64,000 nt of DNA from Elgaria multicarinata webbii (lineage: Eukaryota; Chordata; Lepidosauria; Squamata; Anguidae), in NCBI RefSeq assembly GCF_023053635.1, contig NC_086178.1:33283226-33347225 (forward strand). The letters run 5' to 3'. The notes beneath the pieces are model-generated. The model was not told the DNA's origin. It made no database searches and was given only the letters and a program-made list of their open reading frames with translations. A program made the position numbers and the translations under genes. Positions 34,016-46,147 of this stretch are shown here, piece by piece (within the stretch, counting starts at the first letter, position 1; each line of letters opens with the position of its first letter).

Positions 34016-35999
34016 CTGTAGACTTACAAAATATGTTTCATGATGCCTGTAGTATTTGCAGGGGGGGAGGCAAGATATAAATATAATAAACCCTTCAGCC
34101 ATTTGTCTGGATTTCTGTCCTTCCTCTTCACCATACATTTATCAGGATATCTTATTTGGATTATCTTTTCATGCTAATTTATAGACCTGCTATAAGTCTG
34201 AAGGTGTGGAAAGAGAGTGTTTAATTACTTCAAATATCCTCTTGTCAGAGCAATTTGATAAAGCAATTATTCTGGGGGTGGGATACCCTGGTGCTGCATT
34301 GACACAATGGGTGCTGTATCCTATAACCTCTCAGAGCAGGAGTGGAGGTGAAAAGATAACACTCAGAATATCAGAAAGCAACCCCAAAAGAGCTGCCAAG
34401 GCTCCCACATCCATGGAAACACAACTGATGCCCAGCAATTAGGGGCTGTGTTGGTGGTGACACCAACATGACACACAGACATGGCAGGAGCCAATGGACT
34501 CCTTATGATGGGGACATGCTCCCAGGACACCTCCCTGCACCACAGCACACACAAGGGTACCACACTACAGTATGTGCCTCCTTTTCTCCATGAGCTCCAA
34601 TGGCACAGGCAATAACAACCCTGCTACCGATGTATGTTTTAATTAATTTCTGCACTGTGAAATTTAAACAAAACCATATAAAGGAAAAAGAATATAGCTA
34701 CATAGATTTGAATATATCACTTCCAATACTTGCATATGAAGTATGTGTGTGTGTACAGCTTTCTATGAATTATACTAAATTTCAACAAAGACAGACCACA
34801 TATTCATGTAATTATCCATTCAAGAGTGGTGTCTATATACCACCCATTCAAATGTTGAAAGTGTTAAAAGATCCTCAATCTTTTGCTTTTTACTATAGTA
34901 TTTATAGTGAGCAGAGGTAATTTTAGGGGCTGCTTAAAATAATAGTGACATGGTTTGATGGCTGCTGTCTCCCACAAACCTTTATGGACACGGCTGGCTG
35001 AATATAAAAGGTAAGTATTGTAAATAAACATTATTTTGTTTTGAAGGGAACAGGGAAGCAGAAATTTCTCAACCTGCTCCACATTGTATTTATTTTGATA
35101 CACATAGTTAGCCCTATATTCTTAAGGCATGTGGCAAAGAACAAGACTTTGAAGACTGCTGCATAGTTTCTTTTTAAATTGGTTTTTTTTCTGTCTTTTC
35201 AACCAATCCAAGAACTAGAAATGATAATTACGTGAGTTGGTTCAGACATTTCCCCATTCGCACCACCCAATTATCATTGCAGTGATAGGACTGACCTTAG
35301 TGTGGATATTTCCCCAATGAATCAGGCGCTAAACAGTGGGGGCGGGGGGGGGATAAGTTACAAGTCCATCGTTTGCTGTGTGATTAGAGTTAATTTTTAA
35401 TTCATTTTCAAAAGAAATTCAACAGGACGTAGTTATCGCCCGGGCTGGCCCAACACATTTTACTGCCCAAAGCAGAGCATTGCATGCCGCTCCCCAGCAA
35501 ATCTCCTTAATTAAGCTTCAGACAGCAGATTTTTACCTAAAAAAAACCCTGCACTCTGCACATAAACTGAGGCAGCCTCTTCCTTATTACAATTTGGTGT
35601 CTTTTCCAGTTTTGCTACCCTCAGCTCCTGATTCTAAAAACTAGCTGAGGAGTGCAACGGATGAAATAGCTTAGGTCAGGAATGGGCAGACTGCAAACCT
35701 GCTGGATCTACTTTGCGTTTTACTAGAATCCTGTGATTCGCCAACCAGAGCCTGGGGCAAAAGACACAAGGAATTCTGACCCCAGGAATTTGTTTTGAGA
35801 ACTGAATGAAGCTCGCAGTCCTTGCACACAAAAACCCACTCCTGCTTACCCCAAGCTTCCTTCATTGCAGCAGTATATTTTTCAGTGAGAGGGCAGTGAT
35901 TTGGTTAGTGCTACTGTTAAACAGTTGGGAGTCAGAAATCCTTGGTGATCTACTGCCAGAGGTCTACCAGTAGATCCCGATATACCTTCCTGCCCACGT

Positions 36000-36425
36000 C
36001 TGACCTAACAATTTCTCTGCCGTTGCAAAAGTGCACTAATCCGTGCTGTGGCTTTATCGCGAGCTACTATTTCTCCGTCGTTGCAAACTTGCACTTCATT
36101 ACGAGCATCCAGAGCCCAAAGATCAAGCACGGAGGATGTGTAGCTAAACAGTGAATGAATCAGGCCCGGTGGTCCCACACTAAACGCCTCGTCTTCCCAC
36201 TGGGAAAGAATGAGCGCGGGAACGTTGGGCTCGGGAGCGGCTTCTCCGCCGGGCCGCTGTCGCTGTGACTCCGGTTTGGCCGAGGGGAGGTTCTGCCTGC
36301 GGCGCAGCGAAGCCGGGAAGCGTCGTTTTCGGTCGGCGGGGGGCGCTGAGTGAAGAAGATGTTGCTGGTGCTTTCGGAGGAGCACAAGGAGCACCTGGGC
36401 TTCCTTCCCAAGGTGGAGAGCTCAG
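36000..36425 (+). promoter_or_regulatory. COMMD2: COMMD2 promoter and 5' end, CpG-rich
   Basis: CpG density rises sharply from about 36170 to 36480, surrounding the COMMD2 start codon. There is no TATA box at a suitable distance. A partly duplicated block with 'gttgcaaa' cores lies at 36011-36040 and 36069-36100 at its upstream edge. Confidence 0.65.
36359..36425 (+). CDS. COMMD2: COMMD2 exon 1, residues 1-22
   Basis: The ATG at 36359-36361 is in the CpG-rich region. The exon ends in TCAG followed by GTACGAGC, leaving one base of a valine codon. Confidence 0.96.
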
Positions 36426-37338
36426 GTACGAGCGGGTGGGCCGCTGGCCTCGCCCGGGCCTGCGGAGGGAGCTCGAGTGGCGCTAGGCAGCGGCCCCTTC
36501 ACACAGGCAGCCGCGTCTGCATGTGTTCCTTGACCCTGGGCTCGCGGGGGGTTCCTAAAAGGCTATGCCGTGCTCCCCCACTCTGTCCCCGGGGTCTCGC
36601 CAGGCAGTCCCTTACTACACAAAAAGCCTAACGCATGGTTACTCGGAAGTAAATCTCGCTGCTTTCAGAGAGGCTTCCTCCCTAGTCAGGGGGTTGGGTC
36701 GAGATTTGTTCAGAGTCGATCCACTCTGAAACCAATGGGATTTATGTTAGGCATGACTAACTTGCCCCAATGGGTCTACTCAAAGCAAGTCGATATCCAA
36801 TCCAGCGTGTTTAGGATTGCCGTCTAGCAGTGCAAACCTTTGCATGTCTAGATGATGATGTTATCATTTATTTCCTGCCTTTTCTTCCTCTGCAAGGACC
36901 CTTACATGGCCCCCCTCACCATTTTATCCTCATAACCCTGTGTTGTAGGTTAAGCTGAGAGTCAGTACTATTCAGAACTTAGTCTCATTTATTAATAGTA
37001 TATTTGTATATGCTTTATTTATTAATAGTATAAATGTGGTTTAATATAATGAAATCTCAAAGTCCCGTTGAGTTTAGTGGGTCTTCCTCCCAGGTAAGTG
37101 TGTGTAGGATTGTAACTGAAAAGAATCAATCCTTCATGGTTAATAAGTTTAGTCAGTATTGCAAGCAAGAGTGTTTATGCCAAACTGATACCATTTGCAC
37201 ATTATTTTCCTACAGTACCATGATTATGTATTTAATAAAATTCATTTTGGTTTCTCAGTGAATACTGTACTCTCAATCAAGGTGGTAAATGGATTTTCTT
37301 ACTCCTTTCATTCACCTTTGAGAAATGTGAGGAGTCTC

Positions 37339-37371
<33 letters not shown>

Positions 37372-40300
37372 AACAGTACAGACCCAATCATTCTGGATTA
37401 ATTCAAATGGATTACAGGGCTGTGGTCTCTATATGGTATTTGAGGGTGTTTCTCTTTAAACAAGCAAATCCCAAAGAAATGGCTTTCTTGTTGCTTTGAT
37501 TTTTTTTTCTTTATTTTTGAAAGCAGCAGCAGTTTTAGATACCCACACCACAAAAAATCCCAGAGGCAAACCTCAAAAAGTGCTAAAGACCATTTTTGCT
37601 GAGGTTTAATAATAAAAATAATAATAAATGTTGTGCATTCTCTTCAGCACATTTGAGATTTACTGCCTTTTCTCTTTTTTTAAAGCCTCTGAAATTTTAA
37701 GAATTGTCATAATATTGCAGGGATCTTAGCAGTATTGTTTTTTATGATGTCAGTTGCCAGAATTTTCCTACCATAAATCCAGTGATGAAAATGTATGTGT
37801 GTTGCTGAAACTCTTGAAATTATTATGAGATACTGAACTCCATGGCAGATGTCGATTAAATGTTTTTCTGGCCCTCCATAATATTTTGTTAGTCCTGCCC
37901 ACTACCACTATGATCTTATTTACACATCATGACAAATGATGGTTTAATTAATAGTTTCTTGAATTTTGAGTTGTTGTTACATGCAAACTCAGAACTATGG
38001 GTTGTTAACCATGAACGAAGAGAACCCATGGTTTGTTCTTGGATTGTGAATTATGATTTTGTTAAACCATGGGTTTAGGTTATATGTAAACATAGAATCA
38101 TGGGATGTTCATGGGTTGTTTTACTAAGCTACAGACGTAGTGGGCAAGAGCATTAAAAAAACACAGCCTCTTTACATGTCAGTGCTGCAAAGGCAGTTGG
38201 GATACAGGAAGGGAATGGGCACAGGCGGAGGGAAACAAATAACCCAGGGACTGAAAGAGCAAACCATGGTTTGTTCGATCATCTGCCAGGGAAACCCTGG
38301 ATAGGGCAATAAACCATGGATTAGCATTACAACCCAGAGTTCACAACCCAACAACAAACTATGGGTTCTGTTACTGGGTTGTTCATGGTTAGCAAGCCGT
38401 AGTTAAACCACAGTACAGTGTTCACACATGACAACTCATGATTCAGTAGTAACCTTCTATTTAACTACAACGCATACTCTGGGTTGTTGTTACATGCAAA
38501 CCAGGCCATTGGTTCACAATCTATACTGGATTGAGATATTTATTATATTGGACTACTTCCAAGAGAGTGTTTTCTTTGACCAAGCCATAATATAATCACT
38601 AGGTTCTGAAAATTCTTCTTTCTTTTTTCAGTTGTCAATGAATTTGGTCGTATTGCTATGGAGTTCTTAAGAAAAGGCACAAACCCAAAAATCTATGAAG
38701 GAGCAGCAAGTAAGACTAAGAGTATGGCTGAAGGACAGTACCTTTTAAGGAACTTGCAGCAGTAAGAGGAATGATAATACTGGCTGAATCGATACCTTGC
38801 TGTAGGCATAGGCCTGATTCAGATGTAATTATGTTGATCCAATAAACTATGGTTTATTGAACTAGGAATGAGATTTATTCCCAGGCCAAAGGTAATTTCA
38901 TATTCTAGTTTGTAAACAAGACTTAAAGTACGACGTCCTGGTTTGGATGGCAGATGGGGGAAAAGCTATGCCAAAACTGGATAAAAAAGTTAGGATATCA
39001 GTGCCAAAAATGAGCAAGGAGGGAAAGTATGAGAGGAAGGCTATGGAGGGCCACTATGAGGATATAGTTTGTTCTCAGTTGGAAAAGACATGATTTATCA
39101 GACTGAACCAGGCCTAACGCAGCCTTGTAAATTAGTCCCCAAAAATTACTAGCCTGCAAGGCTGGTGGAGGAGGGTCGGAGACCTGCATTTTTATGCATG
39201 GTATATTGAGGGGGCTTCCTTCCTCCAGCAGCCTCCGTTTCTAATGCTGGGTACAGAGTAGGGATAGTGCACTTCAGCCTTCCTCTGCTAGCCTACTCGC
39301 TTGTCTGCATGCAATTTCTGGTCACCTATGGCTGCCAGGCTAGTGCTTAAATACAAGGTCGGCTAAGTGTTCTGTATGTTATGGAGCATCAAAACAAATT
39401 CTTTAAATTCCTTTGAAGCAAGTGCAAACTTGTAATGTGCTGAAAGGATAGAGGCAGTTTGGAAAGTTAATCATTTTAATGCATGCCTGTTTCACTTATC
39501 TCCTACTCTTGAATTCTATTTCTACTCATCTAGTTTGTTATTATGTGGACGAAGGAGCAAAGGAAGCTTCAGAGGCAGAACAAAACTGTTTGGATTCTGA
39601 TCCCGAAATATAATAAGGGGGCATAAGTGTGTATACTTATTGTCAAAATGTTAGTCTCTTCTAATTATTACAAAGCAACAAGTTGAAATAACTACTGCTC
39701 CATTTGTGTAAGCTGAGTTGAAATTAATTAAGCTTTCATTGGCGCTGGTTCAGCAGGTTTGGAATTGGTTCTAAGTTGGCAATCTTTGTATTCAGAAAAA
39801 GCCTGCTGGCTTACAATCTAAAAAGACACGACACACAAGGAAAAAGGAATGGGGAATGAAGAGGGGGAAAATTAAGTGGAATGTCAGTAGCGTTGGTAGA
39901 ATAGCTCTGCTTCCCCTCTCATCTCCCGTGGGGTGGGGCAGTCCAGCTGGAGAAGGCCCTGATGTTCCCTTTGCGTAGTCCTGATTCACTCAATTCATCA
40001 TGCTATCCCCAATCTGCATCTCTTTTCTGAATGACTCTTATCCATTTTTAGGAATTAATGCTGCTTATTTTCATTTTGACCCTGTTCACACATAACAGCA
40101 GCAAGTTGTGTATTAATTAACCCATGATTTGCAGAGGTTGCATGCCACTGCCATTCTGAATACATAACTTTTGGTTGGCCCAATTGGAGATTGGTCTGTG
40201 ATGTGCAAATCCAAACTTCATGGGTTAAATAATCCAAAGTTAACTTTTTTGTGAACCGCCCAGGGATCTTCGGCTATTGGGTGGTATAAAAATGCAATAA

Positions 40301-42816
40301 ATAAATGAACTTAATTAACCTACGATTTGCTAGCGTTGTGTGTGAATGGGGCCATTTTCTGATAGATCTTGAAAAGTTGGCAGGAGTTAGGGCTAGATTT
40401 CCAAGTTAGAGGTCTCTTTCTCCTACTTTCCAGTTAACAATTTACATATTGTTAAATATATGTATATATAAAAAGTTCAAGCATAAGCATAGATCAGCAG
40501 GAGTTACATCCTAGTAAGTGTACTTAGGTTTGCAAACTGAGCCTATTTTAATTAGAGATTATTAGCTTGTATATCATAATAGATTGGTCCCCTAGGCAAA
40601 AAATCCATGTGTTTTACCTTTTTGGTGTTTCTTCTTTTTTTCATTTTCCAGGAAAACTTAATGTTAGTAGTGAGACAATTCAGCATGGAGTAGAGGGATT
40701 AACGTATCTTCTCACTGAGAGCTCAAAACTGCTGGTAAGTATAACACAGAATGTTCTATGTAGTGAGATGGGTAGATCCTTGAGACTTTTTTTTAGAATT
40801 AGAAAGATGTGATGTTTCAGATAAAATCTACAAAGGTGTGGTGTTTCAGATTAAAGCACTTTGGAATCCAATTAAGTTCTCATGCTGACAGAACAGCTTC
40901 TTTCAGAGGAACAGGAAGGATTGATTCCCCCTCCCCCCTGCATGCCCTCAAAATCTGCTTCAAAGGATTGGGGGAATCTATGGAGCAGATTTTTGGGTGG
41001 CACAGGAAGCTGCGGGGTGGGAGAGAAGGAAAAAGTCCTGTTGCATGAGCAGAGTTTAACTTCTGTGATGTTGTATTTCATCCAGAAAAATTAGCACAAA
41101 ATCCTATGTTTTAGTGTGTTTACCATGAAGTGTTGCTCCCCCGCCCTTTTTTTTTTACCAGCTTCTTATCTTGTGGCTTTAAAAGCAGGTGTGAATGTTA
41201 ACCTAATAAGAACACAAGGGGAGCTATGCTGGATCAGACCAAGGGTCCATCTAGTCCGGCACTCCATTCACACAGTGGTCAACCAGCTTTCAACCAGGAA
41301 TTCACAAGCGGGGCATGAGTGCAACTGGTGTGCTGCATGCTATGAAAAATGTCATTTTCTTATTTCTTCAGATCAAGCATATTTCACTGTAGAAAACTGT
41401 GATGTTTAACACAGAGCTTGGGAGCAAGTAAAACAATAGACGTAATCAAGAACTCACACAGTATTCTTACTGTTGCTTTTTAGATATCTGAGATAGATTT
41501 CCAAGACTCTATACTTGTACTAGGATTCTCTGAAGAACTGAATACCTTATTACTTCAGCTATATCTTGACAACAGGAAGGAGATCAGAAGTATTCTGAGT
41601 GAACTAGCACCGAAACTTCCTAGTTATCACAGTCTTGAATGGAGACTAGATGTGCAGGTAAGGGTGCAAATCCTTAGTAGATATTCACATATTTGTCTTA
41701 GTTTGTCATAGCACACACAAATTGGCAAACAAGTTACAACGTTTTTAATTCATAGAAGCAGCAGTAGAATTATTCTATGTTGCTTTGCATATGATTGTTC
41801 ATGATAGGACATGAGAAAGTGCTATGTGTAGCTATTCAATGATTTACTAACACAATGAAGCTGCTATGTGCTTCAAAACTGGTTTCATATTAAAGGAATC
41901 CTCTTGTAAGTTTCCCATCACTGTATAAGTAATTAGTTCAGCCAGTACAACAATAGTCTACTTTTTTTCGTGGACAAATGTATTGACATTTTATTCAAAT
42001 TACAACATTTATTTTGAAACAATACATTGTTGCTAAACATTTTAAAAATTCAGAGAGTATTTAGTAAGCAATTGAAAATGTAGCTTAATTAAAATGTTAA
42101 AAAAAAACTAAGAAATATGATTGGCTTTAACAGGATCAATAAAAGGTGAAATATGCAGGCTAATCTCATAATAAAAACCAGCAATTAAATTGTTTGGCAT
42201 GATAAGTGCACACACACTGTAAACCTGAGTGCTCAGCTATTGGGGGGGGGGGGGCGGAATCTCCCAAGAGTCAAAGCCTTCAAGTCCCAGGCAGTCCAAG
42301 CCTGCACAGGTGTCTGTGACTTCTCCTCCTTCTTGAAACAGAGTGTTATTTCCCTCAAATTTTCTCTCTCCCCACTCCTCCAAGATCTTCCTGTAATAGG
42401 CTACATACCAGCATAGAGCCAATTATGAAGTTGTGGCAACTGTGTTTGGCCAGGTGAGGGGAGAGCTTTCTTTTTAAATCAATGTGCCGGTTTGCACCCT
42501 TACCTCAACTGAATTTAGTTATAAGCCAACAAATGGCGATATGGTTTAGGGCAGTTTTGTTTTTTCATTTCAACCTGCTGTTATTATTAACTTTTTTCTC
42601 ACCTCACCTTTTAAATAGCTTGCCAGCAGAAGTCTGAGGCAACAAATTAAGCCAGCAGTGACTCTGAAGCTACACCTTAACCAGAACGGAAATCAAACTA
42701 CCAAAATATTACAAACTGATCCTTCTACCTTGCTCCACCTGATTCAGCAACTGGAACAAGCTTTAGGAGAAATGAAAACAAATCACTGTAAACGAATAGT
42801 GCGCAACATCAAATAA
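36359..42816 (+). CDS. COMMD2: COMMD2, COMM domain-containing protein 2 (complete, 5 exons)
   Basis: Five exons join to exactly 600 bases, 199 residues plus stop, the same length as human COMMD2: 36359-36425, 38632-38709, 40652-40734, 41484-41657 and 42619-42816. The product is a subunit of the COMMD/CCDC22/CCDC93 (CCC, Commander) complex, which acts in endosomal cargo recycling. Residues 1-120 form the helical N-terminal domain (MLLVLSEEHKEHLGFLPKVE; VNEFGRIAMEFLRKGTNPKI). Residues about 123-190 are the COMM domain (SLEWRLDVQLASRSLRQQIK, then VTLKLHLNQNG). All splice junctions are canonical. The gene follows ANKUB1 and precedes WWTR1 on the same strand. Confidence 0.97.
36605..36830. repeat. 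Dispersed 80-bp repeat, two degenerate copies
   Basis: The words 'gcatggttactcggaagtaa', 'caatgggatttatgttaggc' and 'tactcaaagcaagtcgatat' then 'ccaatccagcgtgtttagg' match the family also found at 37.06, 44.4 and 60.4 kb. Confidence 0.4.
36865..36970 (-). mobile_element. tRNA-derived SINE fragment (MIR-like)
   Basis: The sequence 'ccattttatcctcataacc' then 'ctgtgttgtaggttaagct' is the inverse of the widespread amniote MIR-type SINE middle region. Similar fragments occur at 46.7 and 53.9 kb. Confidence 0.5.
37055..37118 (+). repeat. Dispersed 80-bp repeat copy
   Basis: The sequence 'cccgttgagtttagtgggtc' then 'ttcctcccaggtaagtgtg' and 'tgtaggattgtaac' is a good match to the right half of the family. 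Confidence 0.5.
37341..37369. repeat. (CA)n microsatellite
   Basis: About 14 CA units without interruption in COMMD2 intron 1. Confidence 0.95.
37915..38510. mobile_element. Complex MITE cluster in COMMD2 intron 1
   Basis: Many 'aaccatggttt', 'gggttgtt' and 'aaccc' words occur in both orientations. Examples are 'gagttgttgttacatgcaaa' near 37.97 kb and 'gggttgttgttacatgcaaa' near 38.48 kb, and 'tttacacatcatgacaaatg' against 'gttcacacatgacaactcat'. This indicates nested copies of inverted-repeat DNA transposons. Confidence 0.5.
38632..38709 (+). CDS. COMMD2: COMMD2 exon 2, residues 23-49
   Basis: The acceptor CTTTCTTTTTTCAG ends at 38631 and the donor GTAAGACT starts at 38710. It encodes VNEFGRIAMEFLRKGTNPKI then YEGAA, leaving one base of an arginine codon. 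Confidence 0.96.
38809..39113. mobile_element. 305-bp MITE with TAGGCCTGRTTCAG ends
   Basis: The left end 'taggcctgattcagatgtaa' and the right end 'cagactgaaccaggccta' are inverted repeats, 13 of 14 at the tip. The interior contains 'ccaataaactatggtttatt'. It lies in COMMD2 intron 2. The superfamily is probably hAT-like. Confidence 0.7.
40080..40348. mobile_element. MITE split by a retroelement tail
   Basis: The left end is 'gaccctgttcacacataaca' and the right end is 'cgttgtgtgtgaatggggcc', inverted partners. Inside, 'gtgaaccgcccagggatctt' then 'ggtggtataaaaatgcaata' (about 40250-40306) is the plus-strand L2-like tail and is the later insertion. Confidence 0.65.
40652..40734 (+). CDS. COMMD2: COMMD2 exon 3, residues 49-76
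   Basis: The acceptor TCATTTTCCAG ends at 40651 and the donor GTAAGTAT starts at 40735. It encodes KLNVSSETIQHGVEGLTYLL then TESSKLL and ends in phase 0. Confidence 0.96.
40880..41090. repeat. Dispersed repeat family C
   Basis: The words 'tgccctcaaaatctgcttca' and 'ctatggagcagatttttggg' recur in altered form at 31.7 kb. It lies in COMMD2 intron 3. Confidence 0.45.
41203..41330 (-). mobile_element. CR1 LINE 3'-end fragment
   Basis: The plus strand reads 'aagaacacaaggggagctat' then 'gctggatcagaccaagggtc' and 'catctagtccggcactccat'. This is the inverse of the CR1 3' terminus. Confidence 0.8.
41484..41657 (+). CDS. COMMD2: COMMD2 exon 4, residues 77-134
   Basis: The acceptor TGCTTTTTAG ends at 41483 and the donor GTAAGGGT starts at 41658. 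It has 174 bases, phase 0. It encodes ISEIDFQDSILVLGFSEELN, LLLQLYLDNRKEIRSILSEL and the start of the COMM domain. Confidence 0.97.
42619..42816 (+). CDS. COMMD2: COMMD2 exon 5, residues 135-199 and stop
   Basis: The acceptor CTTTTAAATAG ends at 42618; its pyrimidine tract is weak but the reading frame and homology fix it. It encodes the rest of the COMM domain and ends MKTNHCKRIVRNIK with TAA at 42814-42816. Confidence 0.96.
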   Translation, partial: LASRSLRQQIKPAVTLKLHLNQNGNQTTKILQTDPSTLLHLIQQLEQALGEMKTNHCKRIVRNIK

Positions 42817-43150
42817 TGCTTGTCCTCTCAGTAAACTTATGGAATTACAGAAATCGGTATCGTAGAACAACAATGCATTTGGACCAGTCAAAACACTTTC
42901 CTAGGCCAGGATCATTACACAATGTTTACAGGCTGAATTTGGTTGGTGCTAAAATACTGCCAGATGTAAGGTAGAATAATTGACAAACTTTAAGCAGGCA
43001 TAAATAAATTAGTTGATCATATGAGCTTTTCTGTTCTTACATACAGCTGCCTTTTGCATATTAGAAAGCACTGATCATTGGTATAGTGACCAAACATTTT
43101 CCTTTCTTATCTTTCTCTGATCTGTAAGAATAAAAGAACACATACAGTAA
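42817..43150 (+). other. COMMD2: COMMD2 3' UTR (probable)
   Basis: An AATAAA signal lies at 43129-43134, about 310 bases after the stop codon. Another lies near 44125. Either could end the transcript. Confidence 0.5.
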
Positions 43151-43404
43151 TATTTTATCAGTCTTATTTCTTGCAATTACTATAACTTTGTTGGGCAAGC
43201 TGCTACTCAGTGATATGGAGGGGACATTATTCATGCCTAACTGCTATTGTGTAAAAGGGGCTGGGGGGTGGGGGGGGGGGTGGAGGAAAGCAACTTAAGC
43301 CAAAAATTGTTATATCAAAATAAGTAACAATTTTTGGTTCGCACAAGATATTTCTTTCTACATGTGAGCTGTCTTGTATAGATGCCCTTAGATAACAGAC
43401 TTTT

Positions 43405-43480
43405 TATTAATTAATTAATTTATTATTTATTAATTACATTTCTATACCGCCCAATAGCCAGAGCTCTCTCAGTTCCCTGT
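43405..43480 (-). mobile_element. L2-like retroelement 3' tail
   Basis: The inverted tail 'tttctataccgcccaatagc' then 'cagagctctctcag', after an ATTAATTAATTT tract. Confidence 0.6.
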
Positions 43481-44399
43481 TTGAATATGGTATTGCAATG
43501 GTGAGAATTGCTACTTTTATATACAATAATCATACAAATGCATGGGCGACGCAGTTCAGACTGCTTATAAGTAGAAAAAAATGTATAAATCAAAGCAGGT
43601 TAAAGAAAATTATAAAAAACAATATTTCTGTTAAATCTGTATATAATTTGGTGTAAAATTCTGTTTAACTTTCCTTTATGGTACTTGTTGAGCCAGTATT
43701 TAGCCTTGGATAGAGTTTACCACCCACTTTGGGTTGCATTCCCAAGCAACCCAAGTGGACCCCGCCCATTTACCTCTTAACGGTTTCACGTCCTCTTGAA
43801 CTCTCTCTAATTGTTTGATTTGGGGCAACTGGACATGATGTGGGAGATCAGTATCAGCTAACTATTTTTTCATCCATTAATGACAGTTATTGGGGTGGGG
43901 TTTAAGTCAAGGAAGGACTACAAGGGGAAAGGGTTAAAAGTAGCATGTCCTACAGTGTCATGACATTAGTCCAACCCCTCCCGCCCCAGAGAAAAAAGTT
44001 TAACCCTCTATAAGTCAAATATATCCTAGCTATCTCTCAATTGCCTCTTTGGTTAAATTGAGGACTCTAGCCTAGGAAGGCCAATCTAAACCTTATATGA
44101 AACTCTTTTCAAGAGTTTAATTTTAATAAAAGGAGTTGAATCCAATATTACAATACCAGAAAAATTACAAGAGCTGGTGGTGATCCACTAGCAGTTGCAC
44201 AGCTAGTTGCAGAACAACTAGCACAAGCCGCACCTAGTCTAAAGTCATAATGAATAGTGCAATGGCTTGTGCAATGATGTATGTGGGCAGAACCAAAGTA
44301 GCAGATTGACACCTGTGCAAGGATGAAAATCGGATTTCTGCAAGCTGTAGAAACTAACAGAATGACACCATTGGATACAACCCAAATTGGTTAGTGTAG

Positions 44400-44500
44400 A
44401 TAAACAACACAATCCTATGTATGTTTACTTGAAAGTAAATTCAACTGTGTTCAATGGGGATTATTCATTAGGAAATGTATTCCTAGAATTGCTGCCTGTG
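44400..44500 (+). repeat. Dispersed 80-bp repeat copy
   Basis: The sequence 'cacaatcctatgtatgttta' then 'cttgaaagtaaattcaactg' and 'tgttcaatggggattattca' is the clearest full-length example of this family in the window. Confidence 0.55.
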
Positions 44501-45774
44501 CATATTGGCTTGATGAGAATCAGATGCAATTCTGGAGTATAAATTGAGTTTAATTTCTGAACTGAGTATTTGTATAAGTTCTAAGAATAAGTTAATAAAT
44601 GTTTAACGAGCTGGAAGATCGCCTTAGTTCTTAGTGGGTTCACCATCTTTTTCTCTACAGCAGCCATATTGGCCTCATAATTTACTATAATGGTTATGGG
44701 TGCATTACATTGCACTTGACTAAAGACCAACACAGAGAAGGAGAAAAGGGTTCAGTAATGCCTTATGAGGGTCTTCTTGGTACATGGGAGAGGATAGACT
44801 GTGGTCATAGTATTTACAATTATTATGTATGCATGTATTTATTATAGTTATTTATATCCCACCTTTGGGGATACAGATCCTTCCAAGGTGGCTTAAAGTA
44901 ACATCAATAATCATTATTTTCACAATAAACAATATTAAAAAAACACACCGAGCAGGATACTTCCCAAAGGGCATGTGTCAGCAAATGTTTGCTTCCTTGC
45001 TATTTATATATATTTCTGGCATATAGCATGGGCTTTCAACTGAAACTGCTACTGCTTTCAATCTTCTGCGTCTCAATAAAATCCTATCTGCAGTCAGGAG
45101 AAACTGTCATACATCTAGGAGAGAAGAGAACTCTAATGTGCCAAGAGCCTTGCACTCAATGGAGGACCCCAACTACCCTCATAGATTTGGGGAAAGAGAT
45201 TTGAAACCAGTTCCTAGCATATGCTTTGTTTCTATTTCAAGACAGTTTAAATAACACAGAACATACATGCAGTAATTCACAAGTGCTTCCAAAATTCACT
45301 AGAGTTACTAGAAAGTTGCCGAGACTACAAAGATGAAGAAAAATATGTGTCTCTGCCATTGGCAAGGAGACCAAGGGGCTTTGAGAGGATGCATTCCCTG
45401 TTTCCCAAGGAGAACAGCATGGCAAGGGCAAGGCTAGCCTGGCCACATCCATCCACCAGAGAAGGAGCAGCTGCAGAAAGCTTGCTCCCCACATGTCATC
45501 CCACTGCCCAAAAGAATATGGCTCCAACTGCTAATTGCCCTGAGACTGCAGAGCTGAAGGAAGTAACACTCAGGCCCCATCTGTCAGCCAGGGGACTAAG
45601 GGATGTGTGTGATTGCAATCTATTGTAAATTGGCTGGGGAATCACGCAAGCAAAAGGCAGGATATAAACTTTCTAAATAAAAACAATTAATGCAGGTGGA
45701 ACAGTTCTGAAACACTGAAAAATTAGAAAGGATTAAGCACCATATATTAGAAGACATATAAGATGATGATGATT

Positions 45775-46067
45775 ATGATGCCAGGCCTCATGGGAGAGGG
45801 CCTTCTTGGTGGCTGCTCCAGTGCTCTGGTACTCTCTTCCCGGGGAAGCTAGGCTGGCTCCCTCATTGATGGGCTTTCGGAGGCAGGATAAAACTTTTTT
45901 GTTCCAGCAGGCCTTTGGAGAATAATCTGGCCCTCCATCTATGTTAATATCTTATAATTTTGTTGTGTATTTTAAAAGTTTATGGTTTTGTTTCTCTCCC
46001 CCCGCCCCATGTATGTTTTAAACTTTGTAAAGCCGCCTTGAGGCCCAGCATTGGGCAAAAGGCGGGA

Positions 46068-46068
<1 letters not shown>
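45775..46068 (+). mobile_element. L2 LINE 3' end
   Basis: The sequence 'gagagggccttcttggtggc' then 'tggtactctcttcccgggg' encodes the RAFSVAAPxLWxSLP-like end. It is followed by 'ttgttccagcaggcctttgg' (LFQQAF) and 'aaagccgccttgaggcccag' before a microsatellite tail. Confidence 0.75.

Positions 46069-46147
<79 letters not shown>
46068..46147. repeat. Compound (ACT)n(AAT)n microsatellite
   Basis: About 10 TAC units followed by about 16 TAA units, forming the tail of the preceding L2 copy. Confidence 0.95.

Larger units (their letters stand above)
32057..36200. other. ANKUB1-COMMD2 intergenic spacer
   Basis: A possible ANKUB1 polyadenylation signal AATAAA lies at 32450-32455. The spacer contains a repeat family C copy and an L2 3' end at 33.5-34.0 kb. 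Segments 32460-33200 and 34080-36000 show only unremarkable AT-rich sequence. Confidence 0.6.

Noticed and set aside
36005-36394. Minus-strand open frame of 129 codons over the COMMD2 start
   Set aside because: Antisense shadow of the CpG-rich promoter and exon 1.
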